From Phytophthora quininea (taxonomy: Eukaryota; Oomycota; Peronosporomycetes; Peronosporales; Peronosporaceae), in contig JAAVTG010000620.1 in the NCBI GenBank assembly GCA_011947345.1, forward strand, positions 310,001-374,000: 64,000 nucleotides of DNA, read 5' to 3'. Below the pieces are notes generated by a model. The model ran no database searches. It was given only the letters and a program-made list of their open reading frames with translations, and had not been told where the DNA came from. Made by a program: the position numbers and the translations under genes. The first letter of the stretch is position 1, and each line of letters starts with the position of its first letter. This document shows, piece by piece, positions 33,326 to 41,163 of this stretch.

Positions 33326-33983
33326 CTACGACGAGTACGGGGCAGCGTGTCCGCCACCGGCCGGAAGTCGCAGCTGCCGGGGTGTAGCTCTTGACGTGGG
33401 TCGCCATCTGCGCCAGCGCGCAGCACGAGCAGCACAGCGACGCCAAAAAGTCCATGCGCGGGTTGCCCGGGATCTCGAACCGCTCGCGGGTCTTGGTGCG
33501 CAGGTGGCAAATGAAGAGCGCGAAGACGACGCGCACCAGCACCATGATGGCGCGGTACACGAGCACCGCCGCGCCGCCGTCGCTCGTCGACGCGTTGTAC
33601 GTCGTGACTCCGTTGGCAGTGGTGCTCGACTCGACCGTGACGCTGCTCGAGCCGGCGCTAGACGCGAGGCCGCTCAGCACGAACTCGGCCACCACCACCA
33701 GGAAGCAGGCCAGCAGCGCCCTCGAGAAGGTGGCGACGCCCAGGCGATCCGAGATCTGCGCCATCGAGACGCACGAGCAGCACGTGACCATGAAGCAGTT
33801 GGGCATCAGGTCCGTGAAGCAGTCCCAGAAGCCGACAGCCCACTGGCCGCGCGTGAAGCCGTCGTCCATCTCGAGGTCGGCCGGCTTGCCGGGCTGGTAC
33901 GCCCCGCTCTCAGCTTGCACGGCGTACGGCACGTCGACGTGCTTGGACGGGGTCTCGGAGGTGAGCACGTGCGGTTGGGCCAT
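33326..33983 (-). CDS. PLAC8 copy 11 (family A), best-preserved member
   Basis: From ATG 33983 the frame is open through MAQPHVLTSETPSKHVDVPY, block 1 (FWDCFTDLMPNCFMVTCCSC), two helices (SRALLACFLVVVAEFVLSGL; YRAIMVLVRVVFALFICHL) and block 2 (MDFLASLCCSCCALAQMATH). It then shifts at two C4 runs (plus-strand G runs 33379-33382 and 33339-33342) where relatives have C5. With those restored it ends DTLPPYSS at 33326, about 219 residues. Its T5 run (33445-33449) is the only one of the three copies that keeps frame there. It is convergent with copy 10. Confidence 0.75.
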
Positions 33984-34067
33984 TGTGGTCGGTGGTGGTC
34001 GGTGGGGGTCGAGGGTCGACGGTGGTGGTCGGTTGGTCGACTTGGTACAGCGGACTTGAATCGCCGT

Positions 34068-34089
34068 GGAGAAGTTGGAAAGTGAGAGA
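34068..34089 (-). promoter_or_regulatory. Candidate core promoter of PLAC8 copy 11
   Basis: Inverted copy of the element at 28861-28882, 85-105 bases upstream of ATG 33983, with the same ACC-rich leader between. Conserved without change in all three family A copies. Confidence 0.5.
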
Positions 34090-34504
34090 GCTCTTGATCA
34101 GCTCGTCGAGGGGGGATTCGTTGCTGTCTATATCGCACCGGGGCTCCAAAGACCCTCTGTGTCGTCCGGCCGGTGGCGGAATTCCACACGGTACGGCATC
34201 ATCAGACGCAATTTGCTGTTCGTCGGAATGAACTGCGACTGAGGTGAAACACAATGCCAGGTGTGTTGGTTACCTTTACCAGCGAGCAACAAGATGTTTC
34301 CGGTTGGTATAGCACGCGATGGCACCACCGAAGTCAACGCCACTGCGTTCGAGGCTGTATTTTAGAGCTCCAGCACGAGGAAGAAGCTTCAAGAGAAGGC
34401 GGTGACAATAATGTTGCTGTTTCTATTCGGTTTCGGGAAGGCTTTCACATGCATGTGTATCGAATATGCAGTTTGCTCAAGAGCTTAGCTCGTGTGCGCT
34501 CGAA

Positions 34505-34889
34505 TTACGACGGTGTCTGCGGAGTCTGAGGGGTCTGCGGCGCCGGATACGACGGAAGCACGTTGGGCGGGCCGAAGCTGCAGGCCCCTGGCTGGTAGCT
34601 CTTGATGTGTGTGGCGATCTGCGCCATCGTGCAGCACGAGCAGCAGAACGACGCCCAGCAGTCTCCACAGGCTCCCCAGGGATCTTGAACATGCGGCGCG
34701 TGGTCTGCCGAAGGTGCCACACGTATGCGATGACGATGACCCGCAGGATGGTGTGGATCAATTCGCGAGCGAATGCGAGTCTTCGTCTTTTCGTCGTCTT
34801 CCTCGTAGTTGGGATCGGACTCCTCAGTGGATGTAGCACGGTACCAGGTTGCTTCAGAGCTGCTTGAAGAGGACGATAGCGCTGTGAAA
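34505..34889 (-). pseudogene. PLAC8 copy 12, 5'-truncated fragment
   Basis: Corresponds to the 3' half of copy 7: the Ser/acidic loop (SSSSSSSEATWYRATST), the second helix, block 2 (DCWASFCCSCCTMAQIATH) and the proline-rich tail ending at 34505. The first Cys block and first helix are missing because the duplication breakpoint falls at 34889. The frame also shifts before block 2, as in copy 7. Unless a new 5' exon has been gained, it cannot make a complete PLAC8 fold. Confidence 0.8.
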
Positions 34890-35122
34890 TATCTTGTGGC
34901 TCGTTGACAATGGTAGCAAAATGCATGACTAGAAACACTCCCTTCTCGTACTAGTGTGGGCCAAATCCGACGTATACATTTTTCAAACAGGTACTGGTCC
35001 TTCCTGCTGGTGATGCCGTACCATGTGGAATTCCGCCACCGGCCGAACGACACAGAGGGTCTTTGGAGCCCCGGTGCGATATAGACAGCAACGAATCCCC
35101 CCTCGACGAGCTGATCAAGAGC

Positions 35123-35144
35123 TCTCTCACTTTCCAACTTCTCC
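35123..35144 (+). promoter_or_regulatory. Candidate core promoter of PLAC8 copy 13
   Basis: Same TCTCTCACTTTCCAACTTCT element as upstream of copies 8 and 11, 85-105 bases before ATG 35229. Confidence 0.5.
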
Positions 35145-35228
35145 ACGGCGATTCAAGTCCGCCGTACCAAGTCGACCAACCGACCACCACCGTCGACCCT
35201 CGACCCCCACCGACCACCACCGACCACA

Positions 35229-35883
35229 ATGGCCCAACCGCACGTGCTCACCTCCGAGACCCCGTCCAAGCACGTCGACGTGCCGTACGCCGTGCAAGCT
35301 GAGAGCGGGGCGTACCAGCCCGGCAAGCCGGCCGACCTCGAGATGGACGACGGCTTCACGCGCGGCCAGTGGGCTGTCGGCTTCTGGGACTGCTTCACGG
35401 ACCTGATGCCCAACTGCTTCATGGTCACGTGCTGCTCGTGCGTCTCGATGGCGCAGATCTCGGATCGCCTGGGCGTCGCCACCTTCTCGAGGGCGCTGCT
35501 GGCCTGCTTCCTGGTGGTGGTGGCCGAGTTCGTGCTGAGCGGCCTCGCGTCTAGCGCCGGCTCGAGCAGCGTCACGGTCGAGTCGAGCACCACTGCCAAC
35601 GGAGTCACGACGTACAACGCGTCGACGAGCGACGGCGGCGCGGCGGTGCTCGTGTACCGCGCCATCATGGTGCTGGTGCGCGTCGTCTTCGCGCTCTTCA
35701 TTTGCCACCTGCGCACCAAGACCCGCGAGCGGTTCGAGATCCCGGGCAACCCGCGCATGGACTTTGGCGTCGCTGTGCTGCTCGTGCTGCGCTGGCGCAG
35801 ATGGCGACCCACGTCAAGAGCTACACCCCCGGCAGCTGCGACTTCCGGCCGGTGGCGGACACGCTGCCCCGTACTCGTCGTAG
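35229..35883 (+). CDS. PLAC8 copy 13 (family A), frame changes near 3' end
   Basis: Nearly identical to copy 11 through block 1, the loop and both helices. Differences near the end: the T run at 35763-35765 is T3 (T5 in copy 11), a GC pair is missing in CTGCGCTGGC near 35790, and the last C run at 35867-35870 is C4 (C5 in copy 8). The naive frame therefore loses block 2 (CCSCCALAQ). The intended stop is the TAG at 35881-35883. Whether these are read errors or real decay decides if the gene is active. Confidence 0.65.
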
Positions 35884-36026
35884 AGGAGTTTGGAGCGTGT
35901 ATCTCGATAGTGCGACCACCGTAGACAGTTTTCAACTTCGCGAGTGGTGGTGTGATGTAAAGTTCAATTCAGTGGTGTTATGTTTGTGTGTGTGTGTTGA
36001 CGGTGCTCTGCTGTTCTATTCAGGTT

Positions 36027-36064
36027 TATTGCCCGGCGTAGGCGGGTAATGTGTCTGTCGGCAG
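36027..36064 (-). pseudogene. 3' tail remnant of a copy 9/10-type PLAC8 gene
   Basis: Thirty-odd bases whose reverse complement encodes TDTLPAYAGQ and a stop, identical in protein to the C-terminus of copies 9 and 10. It marks the right breakpoint of the third duplicated block; unrelated sequence starts at about 36065. Confidence 0.8.
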
Positions 36065-36231
36065 TTTTTAGACTTCCACATCGCGAAGAGGTGAAGATGG
36101 CAAGGCAAGTGATTGTTGAACAATCGTTCATATTGATTGGGATGCATTTCTTGCAGCGAAACTACAACATCATGCTGAGACTCGTCAACTACTTGCTTGT
36201 GCATGAAAGGCTGAGGCACTCCAGAGGTCGA
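36065..36231. repeat. 3' flank shared by PLAC8 copies 14 and 16
   Basis: Sequence around 36125-36215 (tcatattgattgggatgcatttcttgcagcg) resembles 38035-38095 downstream of copy 16 (tcatattgatcgggatgcacttcatgcaacg). The duplication that made copies 14 and 16 therefore included the 3' flank. Confidence 0.6.
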
Positions 36232-36867
36232 TTAGACAGCGAATGGATATGGCTTGCCGGGGTAGGCCTGGAGAGTGTCGGGGGCGCCGAATCCACAACT
36301 TCCCGGTTGGTAGCATTGTACGTGGGTGCGGAGCTGCGCCACCGTGCAGCACGAGCAGAACCACGCATTGAGGCAGTCCGAGACGGCGTTGCCTGGGAGC
36401 TGGAATCGCGAGCGCGTCTTGGCACGCAGTTGCCAAACGTAAGCGGACAACAGCAACTGCACGAGCAGCGTGGCGACCATGAAGGTGCCGTTGACATGAG
36501 AGTGCTGCCAGTCGTCACTCGGACTGTCATCTGAGTCGTCGATGTGCCCCGTCCAGGTGAGCCCGAACATGGCGAGTTCCGCCACCATCACCAGCAGCAA
36601 GATGGTCAGCACGACCCAATACTTGGCGACTCCGAGGCGCGTCGACAGTTGGGCCAGCGCCACGCATGGGCACAGCGTGACCATGCAGCAGTTGGGCACG
36701 CAGTTGTCGAAGCAGTCGAATAGCCCGGCGGCCCACGCGCCGGTGGGGATGCCGTCGCCAGTGGTCACGTCCAAGTGACGAGGATCCAAAGCCGGGATGG
36801 CGTTCGCCGAGTACGCCTCCTTGCAGGCGGGGGTGATGAACTGGGTGCGAGTCGACTTGAGGTCCAT
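36232..36867 (-). CDS. PLAC8 cysteine-rich membrane protein, copy 14 (family B)
   Basis: 211 residues from ATG 36867 (MDLKSTRTQFITPACKEAYS). Block 1 GLFDCFDNCVPNCCMVTLCP; helix KYWVVLTILLLVMVAELAMFG; an Asp/Ser/His loop (DDSDDSPSDDWQHSHVNG); helix MVATLLVQLLLSAYVWQL; block 2 CLNAWFCSCCTVAQLRTHV; C-terminus DTLQAYPGKPYPFAV, in which LPxY has become LQAY. Intact. An upstream in-frame extension to 37050 lacks an equivalent in copy 16 and is rejected. Confidence 0.85.
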   Translation of the reverse strand: MDLKSTRTQFITPACKEAYSANAIPALDPRHLDVTTGDGIPTGAWAAGLFDCFDNCVPNCCMVTLCPCVALAQLSTRLGVAKYWVVLTILLLVMVAELAMFGLTWTGHIDDSDDSPSDDWQHSHVNGTFMVATLLVQLLLSAYVWQLRAKTRSRFQLPGNAVSDCLNAWFCSCCTVAQLRTHVQCYQPGSCGFGAPDTLQAYPGKPYPFAV

Positions 36868-37227
36868 GGTGAGAGTAGTTGAGTGTGTCGTGACGCGAAA
36901 GTTGGTGAGTGGCATACCGACGAACTCAAGGTCATTGTGAAACTTTTGACAAATTGCCGTAAGCCCATGTACATAAGGACGGGATAATCTTGGCTGCTTC
37001 TGATCCAGGTTTTCACTTTCAAAGCAAAATGCACACGATGGCCATGTCAAACGTGTGTATCGGTTTGCTTTCTACGACAAGGTATGCTCAACGACAGATT
37101 GAAAGTAAATATTTAAGATTCATTGTATTCGGATGTCATTCTCTCAAAGAGAAGTTCTCGTGTAGTTAGATAAGGTGGTTGGTGGTGGGGTCTTATTGTG
37201 ATCACGCTATACCAGCGTCCGCAGTGT
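36868..37227. other. Intergenic spacer between PLAC8 copies 14 and 15
   Basis: 360 bases containing the copy 14 promoter and the copy 15 3' end. A/T-richer than its surroundings around 37060-37140 (aaatatttaagattcattg). No gene or repeat recognised. Confidence 0.4.
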
Positions 37228-37877
37228 CTACTGCATTGAATACGAAGGAAGCACATCCGCCGGACCAAAGCTGCAGTCCCCAGGCTTGTAGCTCTTGATG
37301 TGCGTGGCGATCTGTGTCAACGTGCACCAGAAGCAGCAGAGTGATGCCCAGCAGTCTCCACATGCGCTTCCGGGAGTTTGAACATGCGTCGGGTGGTCTG
37401 CCGCAAGTGCCACACGTACGCGAACACAATCGCTCGCAGGATCGTGTTGATACCGGACTCAACGGAATTAGTGTCGTGGTCATCGTAGGTCGTAGCTGCT
37501 GATGCGGATCGGTACGACATCGCCGCGGCATTGCTTCTCGAGTACATATGCGCTACAGTGATGAACTCGGCAAGGATCACCGCCGAGAAAAACACTAGCA
37601 CGCGTCCGTATCGCGCGACATTCAGCCTGTCGGAGATTTGGGCCAGCGAAACACACGGGCAGAACGTCACCATCAAGCAGTTGGGCACCATGGCGTCGCA
37701 GCAGCCCCAAAAGTCTGCCGACCACGCGCCAATCATGATTCCTTGCTCGGTTGTCTTTGGTTGGAAGACGAGGTCTCCAGGAAGGTGATCGACATGGATG
37801 ACCGTTTCGACGAGCGTGGCGAACGCTGTTGGGTAGGCGGCATACGCATTCGACGAAGGCTTGTGGAAGTCTGCCAT
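37228..37877 (-). CDS. PLAC8 copy 15 (copy 7 type), one frame change
   Basis: ATG 37877 starts MADFHKPSSNAYAAYPTAFA; block 1 FWGCCDAMVPNCLMVTFCP is identical to copy 7. Helices GRVLVFFSAVILAEFITV and ILRAIVFAYVWHLRQTTR. The loop differs (SRSNAAAMSYRSASAATTY). At CTCCCGGA (about 37373) one more C joins MFKLP to GSACGDCWASLCCFWCTLTQ and the tail ADVLPSYSMQ, ending at 37228. In block 2, FWCTLTQ replaces SCCTMAQ. Full length is about 216 residues. A diverged, older paralogue of copy 7, since their loops do not align. Confidence 0.75.
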
Positions 37878-38109
37878 CCTTGCACGACTTGTGTCGATGT
37901 GAAAGTGAGATCGCTGAGCCAAGACACGGCGTCGACCACTACTAGTACTAAGACGCGAAGATGCCATTCGACTTCAACTGTCTTTGAACGTTGCCCAGAT
38001 CATGGCGTTTTGAACAGGACAAGGTTTGTGTGTTGTTCATATTGATCGGGATGCACTTCATGCAACGAAACTAGACTACTTATGCATGAGAACACACAGT
38101 TGCAATCGT

Positions 38110-38787
38110 TTAGACGGCGTACGACTTGCCGGGGTAGGCCTGGAGAGTGTCGGGGGCGCCGAATCCGCAACTTCCCGGTTGGTAGCAGCGCACGTGGGTG
38201 CGGAGCTGCGCCACCGAGCAGCACGAGCAGAACCACGCACTGAGGCAGTCCGAGGCGGCGTTGCCTGGCAGTTGAAATCGCGAGCGCGTCTTGGCACGCA
38301 GTTGCCAAATGTAGGCGAACAGCAGCAACTGCACGAGCAGCGTGGCGATCACGAAGGTGCCGTTGACAGCGTCGTTGTGGTGCGAGTGTTGCCAGCCGTA
38401 GCTGTAGTACGGGCTGTCGTCCGAGTCATCGTCGTCCTCGGTCCAGATGAGCGCGAACATGGCGAGCTCCACCACCGTCACCAGCAGCAAGATGGTCAGC
38501 ACGACCCAGTACTTGGCGACGCCGAGGCGTGTCGACAGTTGGGCCAGCGCCACACACGGGCACAGCGTGACCATGCAGCAGTTGGGCACGCAGTTGTCGA
38601 AGCAGTCGAATAGCCCGGCGGCCCACGCGCCGGTGGGGATGCCGTCGCCAGTGGTCACCTCCAATTGGTGAGGCGTGTCGAGCTCCAACGCTCCAAGCGG
38701 CGACGGGATGTGGTTCACGGCGTACGTCTGCTTGTCACCGGGCGTGATCACCTCGGTGAACTGGGCGCGCGTCGACAACGGGTCCAT
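38110..38787 (-). CDS. PLAC8 cysteine-rich membrane protein, copy 16 (family B)
   Basis: 225 residues from ATG 38787 (MDPLSTRAQFTEVIT), aligned with copy 14; ATG 38796 would add three residues. Blocks and helices are close to copy 14 (GLFDCFDNCVPNCCMVTLCP; YWVVLTILLLVTVVELAMFA). The loop is longer and even more acidic and His-rich (EDDDDSDDSPYYSYGWQHSH). C-terminus DTLQAYPGKSYAV. Intact. It is the last gene of the cluster. Confidence 0.87.
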   Translation of the reverse strand: MDPLSTRAQFTEVITPGDKQTYAVNHIPSPLGALELDTPHQLEVTTGDGIPTGAWAAGLFDCFDNCVPNCCMVTLCPCVALAQLSTRLGVAKYWVVLTILLLVTVVELAMFALIWTEDDDDSDDSPYYSYGWQHSHHNDAVNGTFVIATLLVQLLLFAYIWQLRAKTRSRFQLPGNAASDCLSAWFCSCCSVAQLRTHVRCYQPGSCGFGAPDTLQAYPGKSYAV

Positions 38788-39297
38788 GTCCTGCATGGCT
38801 GGCTGGGTAGATGTACAGGTGTCGAGTCTGTCGAAGCGCGATAGTTGGCAAGTGGCCCACTCGCGTCGAGCTGTGGAGTCCATCGTGGGACTCTTGCCAA
38901 GCTGTCCGAAAATTTGCCACTTGCATCGTCAGAAAAAAATTCAGCCAGCCTCACTTGGATTTGTATGCAACCGCGATGGCTTCGCTACCTGCACCCAGTT
39001 GCTGCGACTGTCTTCAAGGATAAGCCCAAGCACGTGTGGATGGCCATCAGAATCAAGGACTCGCGTATCAAGAAGGCAGTACATGTCGGTAGTCGAACTC
39101 ATACCGTCAAGGTCACATGCATCTAAACAACAACGAGCTCCGCGCTCTCACTCACTGGAAGCGATGGCGGCCGCTCTCGGAGCCGTGTCGAGCGGCACTG
39201 TTTGGGCTGTTCGCGTCTGCGCGATATGCTGCTGTGCCGTGCAGCTGGTCGTGGCCCGCGGCGGTCCCACCGTTGCCGCCGTCAAAGAGCCCGTCGT
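38788..39297. other. Intergenic region right of the PLAC8 cluster
   Basis: 510 bases. Forward frames exist (for example 38845-39126, containing KPKHVWMAIRIKDSR) but have no recognised domain and no good start context. Nothing else is supported. Confidence 0.4.
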
Positions 39298-40881
39298 TCA
39301 GTGCCATGCGCACGGGGGCTTCCGCTTGTACGTGTAGCCAATGAACTTGTTGAACGTGAGCGGCTTGCCGTCCGGGCCGAAGGCCTGCGGCATCTCGGCT
39401 TCGTTGCCCTGGTGGGCTGTTGCCGCCTTGCCATTTGCCGCCGCTCCGTTCGCGTTTTGCCCCGCCGCACTGCCCAGAGGTGCTGCTGGAGGGATGTGGC
39501 CCATCGCGGCAGCAGACACTGCCGCGGGCGCCGGCAGCTCGCAGGGCTCGGTGAACTCGTCAAAGTTGGATGTGATCTGCCGAACCAGCTCGTTGTACTG
39601 CGGGCCGCACTGGTCCGGGTCGTGCGTCTGCAGCTGGCTGAGCACGAAGTCGAACTGCGGGCCGCCGCCTGGCGGGATGTACGGCGCTCGGATCGAGCGC
39701 AGCGAGCTCCAGTCCACGCCGTGGAACCACGGGTGGCGCTTGATCTCGTCCACCGAGCCCGTTCCCATCCGGTTCTCGGCGTTGCAAACGAGCCGTCCGA
39801 TAAAGTCCATGCACTCGAGACTCAGCCGCGCCTTGGCCTCGGGCGGGAACCCGAAGGACTGCTTCCAGTTGACAATCTTGCGGCAGGTCTGCACCGGTTC
39901 GTCGGCGTAGAACGGAGGGTAGCCCACCAGACATTCGTACAGGATGACGCCCATGGACCACCAGTCGCACTCCTTGCCGTACCCTTTCTGAGCCAGCACT
40001 TCCGGCGCAATGTAGTCGGGCGTCCCCACCGTGCTGAACGCCACCTGTCGATTCCGCGAGAAGGGCCTACTCCTCGACGCGTCCACGCTATCTCCGCCGC
40101 CTCCGCCTTTCGTAGCTGCTGCAGCGGTCGCGACCGCCGCCTGTGCCGGATCCATGGCGTGCTGCGAGACTGGCAGCAAGTCTACTCGCGAGTCCATCTT
40201 CTTGCACAGCCCCAAGTCCGTGAGCTTGAGGTGTCCGTGCGCATCCAGCAGCACATTGTCCGGCTTCATGTCTCGATGGATATAGCCTAGATCGTGCACC
40301 GACTGGATGGCCAGCACCATCTCGGCCGCGTAGAACCTGGTCGTGTTCTCGTTCAGCGTGTCCTCCTTCATGAGCAGCCCCATGAGGTCTCCGCCGGGCA
40401 AGTACTCCATGACCATGTAGAGGCGGTGGTCGTCCTGGAAACTGTAGTGCAGCGTCACGAGCCAGTTGTTGTCGTTGTCTGCGCTGGCCAAAATGTCCCG
40501 CTCGGCCTTGACGTGGCCCACCTGGTTCTTGAGCACCATGGCGCTCTTCTCCAGACTCTTGAGCGCGAAGATCTCGCCGCTGTCTCGCTTCCGCACCAGT
40601 CGCACCTCCCCGAAGGCGCCGCGGCCGATCACCGCCAGCGGCTGGAAGTCCCCGACCGCCAGGCGCTTGCGCTGGTGCCGCAGAGACTGCAGCTCCTTGG
40701 ACCGGAGCTCCTGGCGGTACTGCTCCTTCTTGCGCTCTGTGAGACGCAGCGCCGCCATCTGCTGCTCGAGCGTGTTGCGGCGCTCGCGACTCTCCTCGCG
40801 CTCGCGCTTCATGGTGGCATACTTCTGCTCCAGATAGGCCTTGGTGGCCTTGGCCTTCTCCCTCGTCGAGTTGGAGATCAT
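39298..40881 (-). CDS. NDR/LATS-family AGC protein kinase
   Basis: 527 residues from ATG 40881 ([20 protein letters not shown]), the family's basic MOB-binding N-terminus; the longer open frame to 41010 lacks an ATG. Kinase motifs in order: glycine loop [14 protein letters not shown]-type Lys in FALKSLEK, catalytic loop [16 protein letters not shown] in place of the usual DFG, an NDR-type insert (about residues 250-290, Gly/Ala-rich), activation segment [13 protein letters not shown] with its phosphorylatable Ser, and C-terminal hydrophobic motif [15 protein letters not shown] kinases work with MOB proteins in Hippo/MEN-like pathways for polarity, cytokinesis and morphogenesis. No frame changes; the kinase region has no intron. 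The tail before the hydrophobic motif is Ala/Pro-rich. Confidence 0.92.
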   Translation of the reverse strand: MISNSTREKAKATKAYLEQKYATMKREREESRERRNTLEQQMAALRLTERKKEQYRQELRSKELQSLRHQRKRLAVGDFQPLAVIGRGAFGEVRLVRKRDSGEIFALKSLEKSAMVLKNQVGHVKAERDILASADNDNNWLVTLHYSFQDDHRLYMVMEYLPGGDLMGLLMKEDTLNENTTRFYAAEMVLAIQSVHDLGYIHRDMKPDNVLLDAHGHLKLTDLGLCKKMDSRVDLLPVSQHAMDPAQAAVATAAAATKGGGGGDSVDASRSRPFSRNRQVAFSTVGTPDYIAPEVLAQKGYGKECDWWSMGVILYECLVGYPPFYADEPVQTCRKIVNWKQSFGFPPEAKARLSLECMDFIGRLVCNAENRMGTGSVDEIKRHPWFHGVDWSSLRSIRAPYIPPGGGPQFDFVLSQLQTHDPDQCGPQYNELVRQITSNFDEFTEPCELPAPAAVSAAAMGHIPPAAPLGSAAGQNANGAAANGKAATAHQGNEAEMPQAFGPDGKPLTFNKFIGYTYKRKPPCAWH

Positions 40882-41163
40882 GGTCGCCCGTTTTACTGTG
40901 AAAGGGAAAGCAGAAAAATGTAGCCATCTGGAAACCCCTTTCGTAACATTATATCTACTTTTGCGAGTTGGCGCATCCCCATCCAACACTCTCCCTCGGA
41001 CGCGCGCCAAGGCTCCAAAACCTTGCTGCCGCTGCGCTTCTGGGGATCGCCACGGCGGCTACACGACCGGCAGCGCCCCGACTCCAGTCTCAGCAGCTTC
41101 CTCTGCGTCTTGGCTATCCATTGAGCCCCATTTCAGGCCTCAAACCGCGCTGTGAGCCTCCGA

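Larger units (their letters stand above)
32627..34889. repeat. Right arm of 2.26 kb inverted duplication
   Basis: Reverse complement of 28061-30316. It carries copy 10 (most), copy 11 (all) and copy 12 (a 3' fragment of the copy 7 type). The outer breakpoint cuts copy 12 just before the loop, and the inner breakpoint cuts copy 10 at its N-terminus. Confidence 0.9.
35010..36064. repeat. Third partial copy of the duplicated PLAC8 block
   Basis: Direct-orientation copy of about 28746-29797 (promoter, copy 8 type gene, 3' flank with GT repeat, and the first 40 bases of the convergent copy 9 type stop region). It shares variants with the right arm (GAGACCCCG, ACGGAGTCACG) that the left arm lacks, so it probably derives from the right arm. 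Confidence 0.85.

Noticed and set aside
23183..38613. Many open frames opposite PLAC8 genes (for example 25795-26544, 26738-27463, 33391-34085)
   Set aside because: Antisense of conserved coding sequence; Arg/His/Ala-rich with no independent conservation beyond what the PLAC8 frame imposes.
38845..39126. Small forward frame containing KPKHVWMAIRIKDSR
   Set aside because: No start context, no domain and no paralogue seen; probably chance.
39202..40290. Long plus-strand open frame (362 codons) and others at 39341-39910 and 40294-40923
   Set aside because: Antisense shadows of the NDR kinase gene; GC-rich codons keep several opposite frames open and the translations have no domain.
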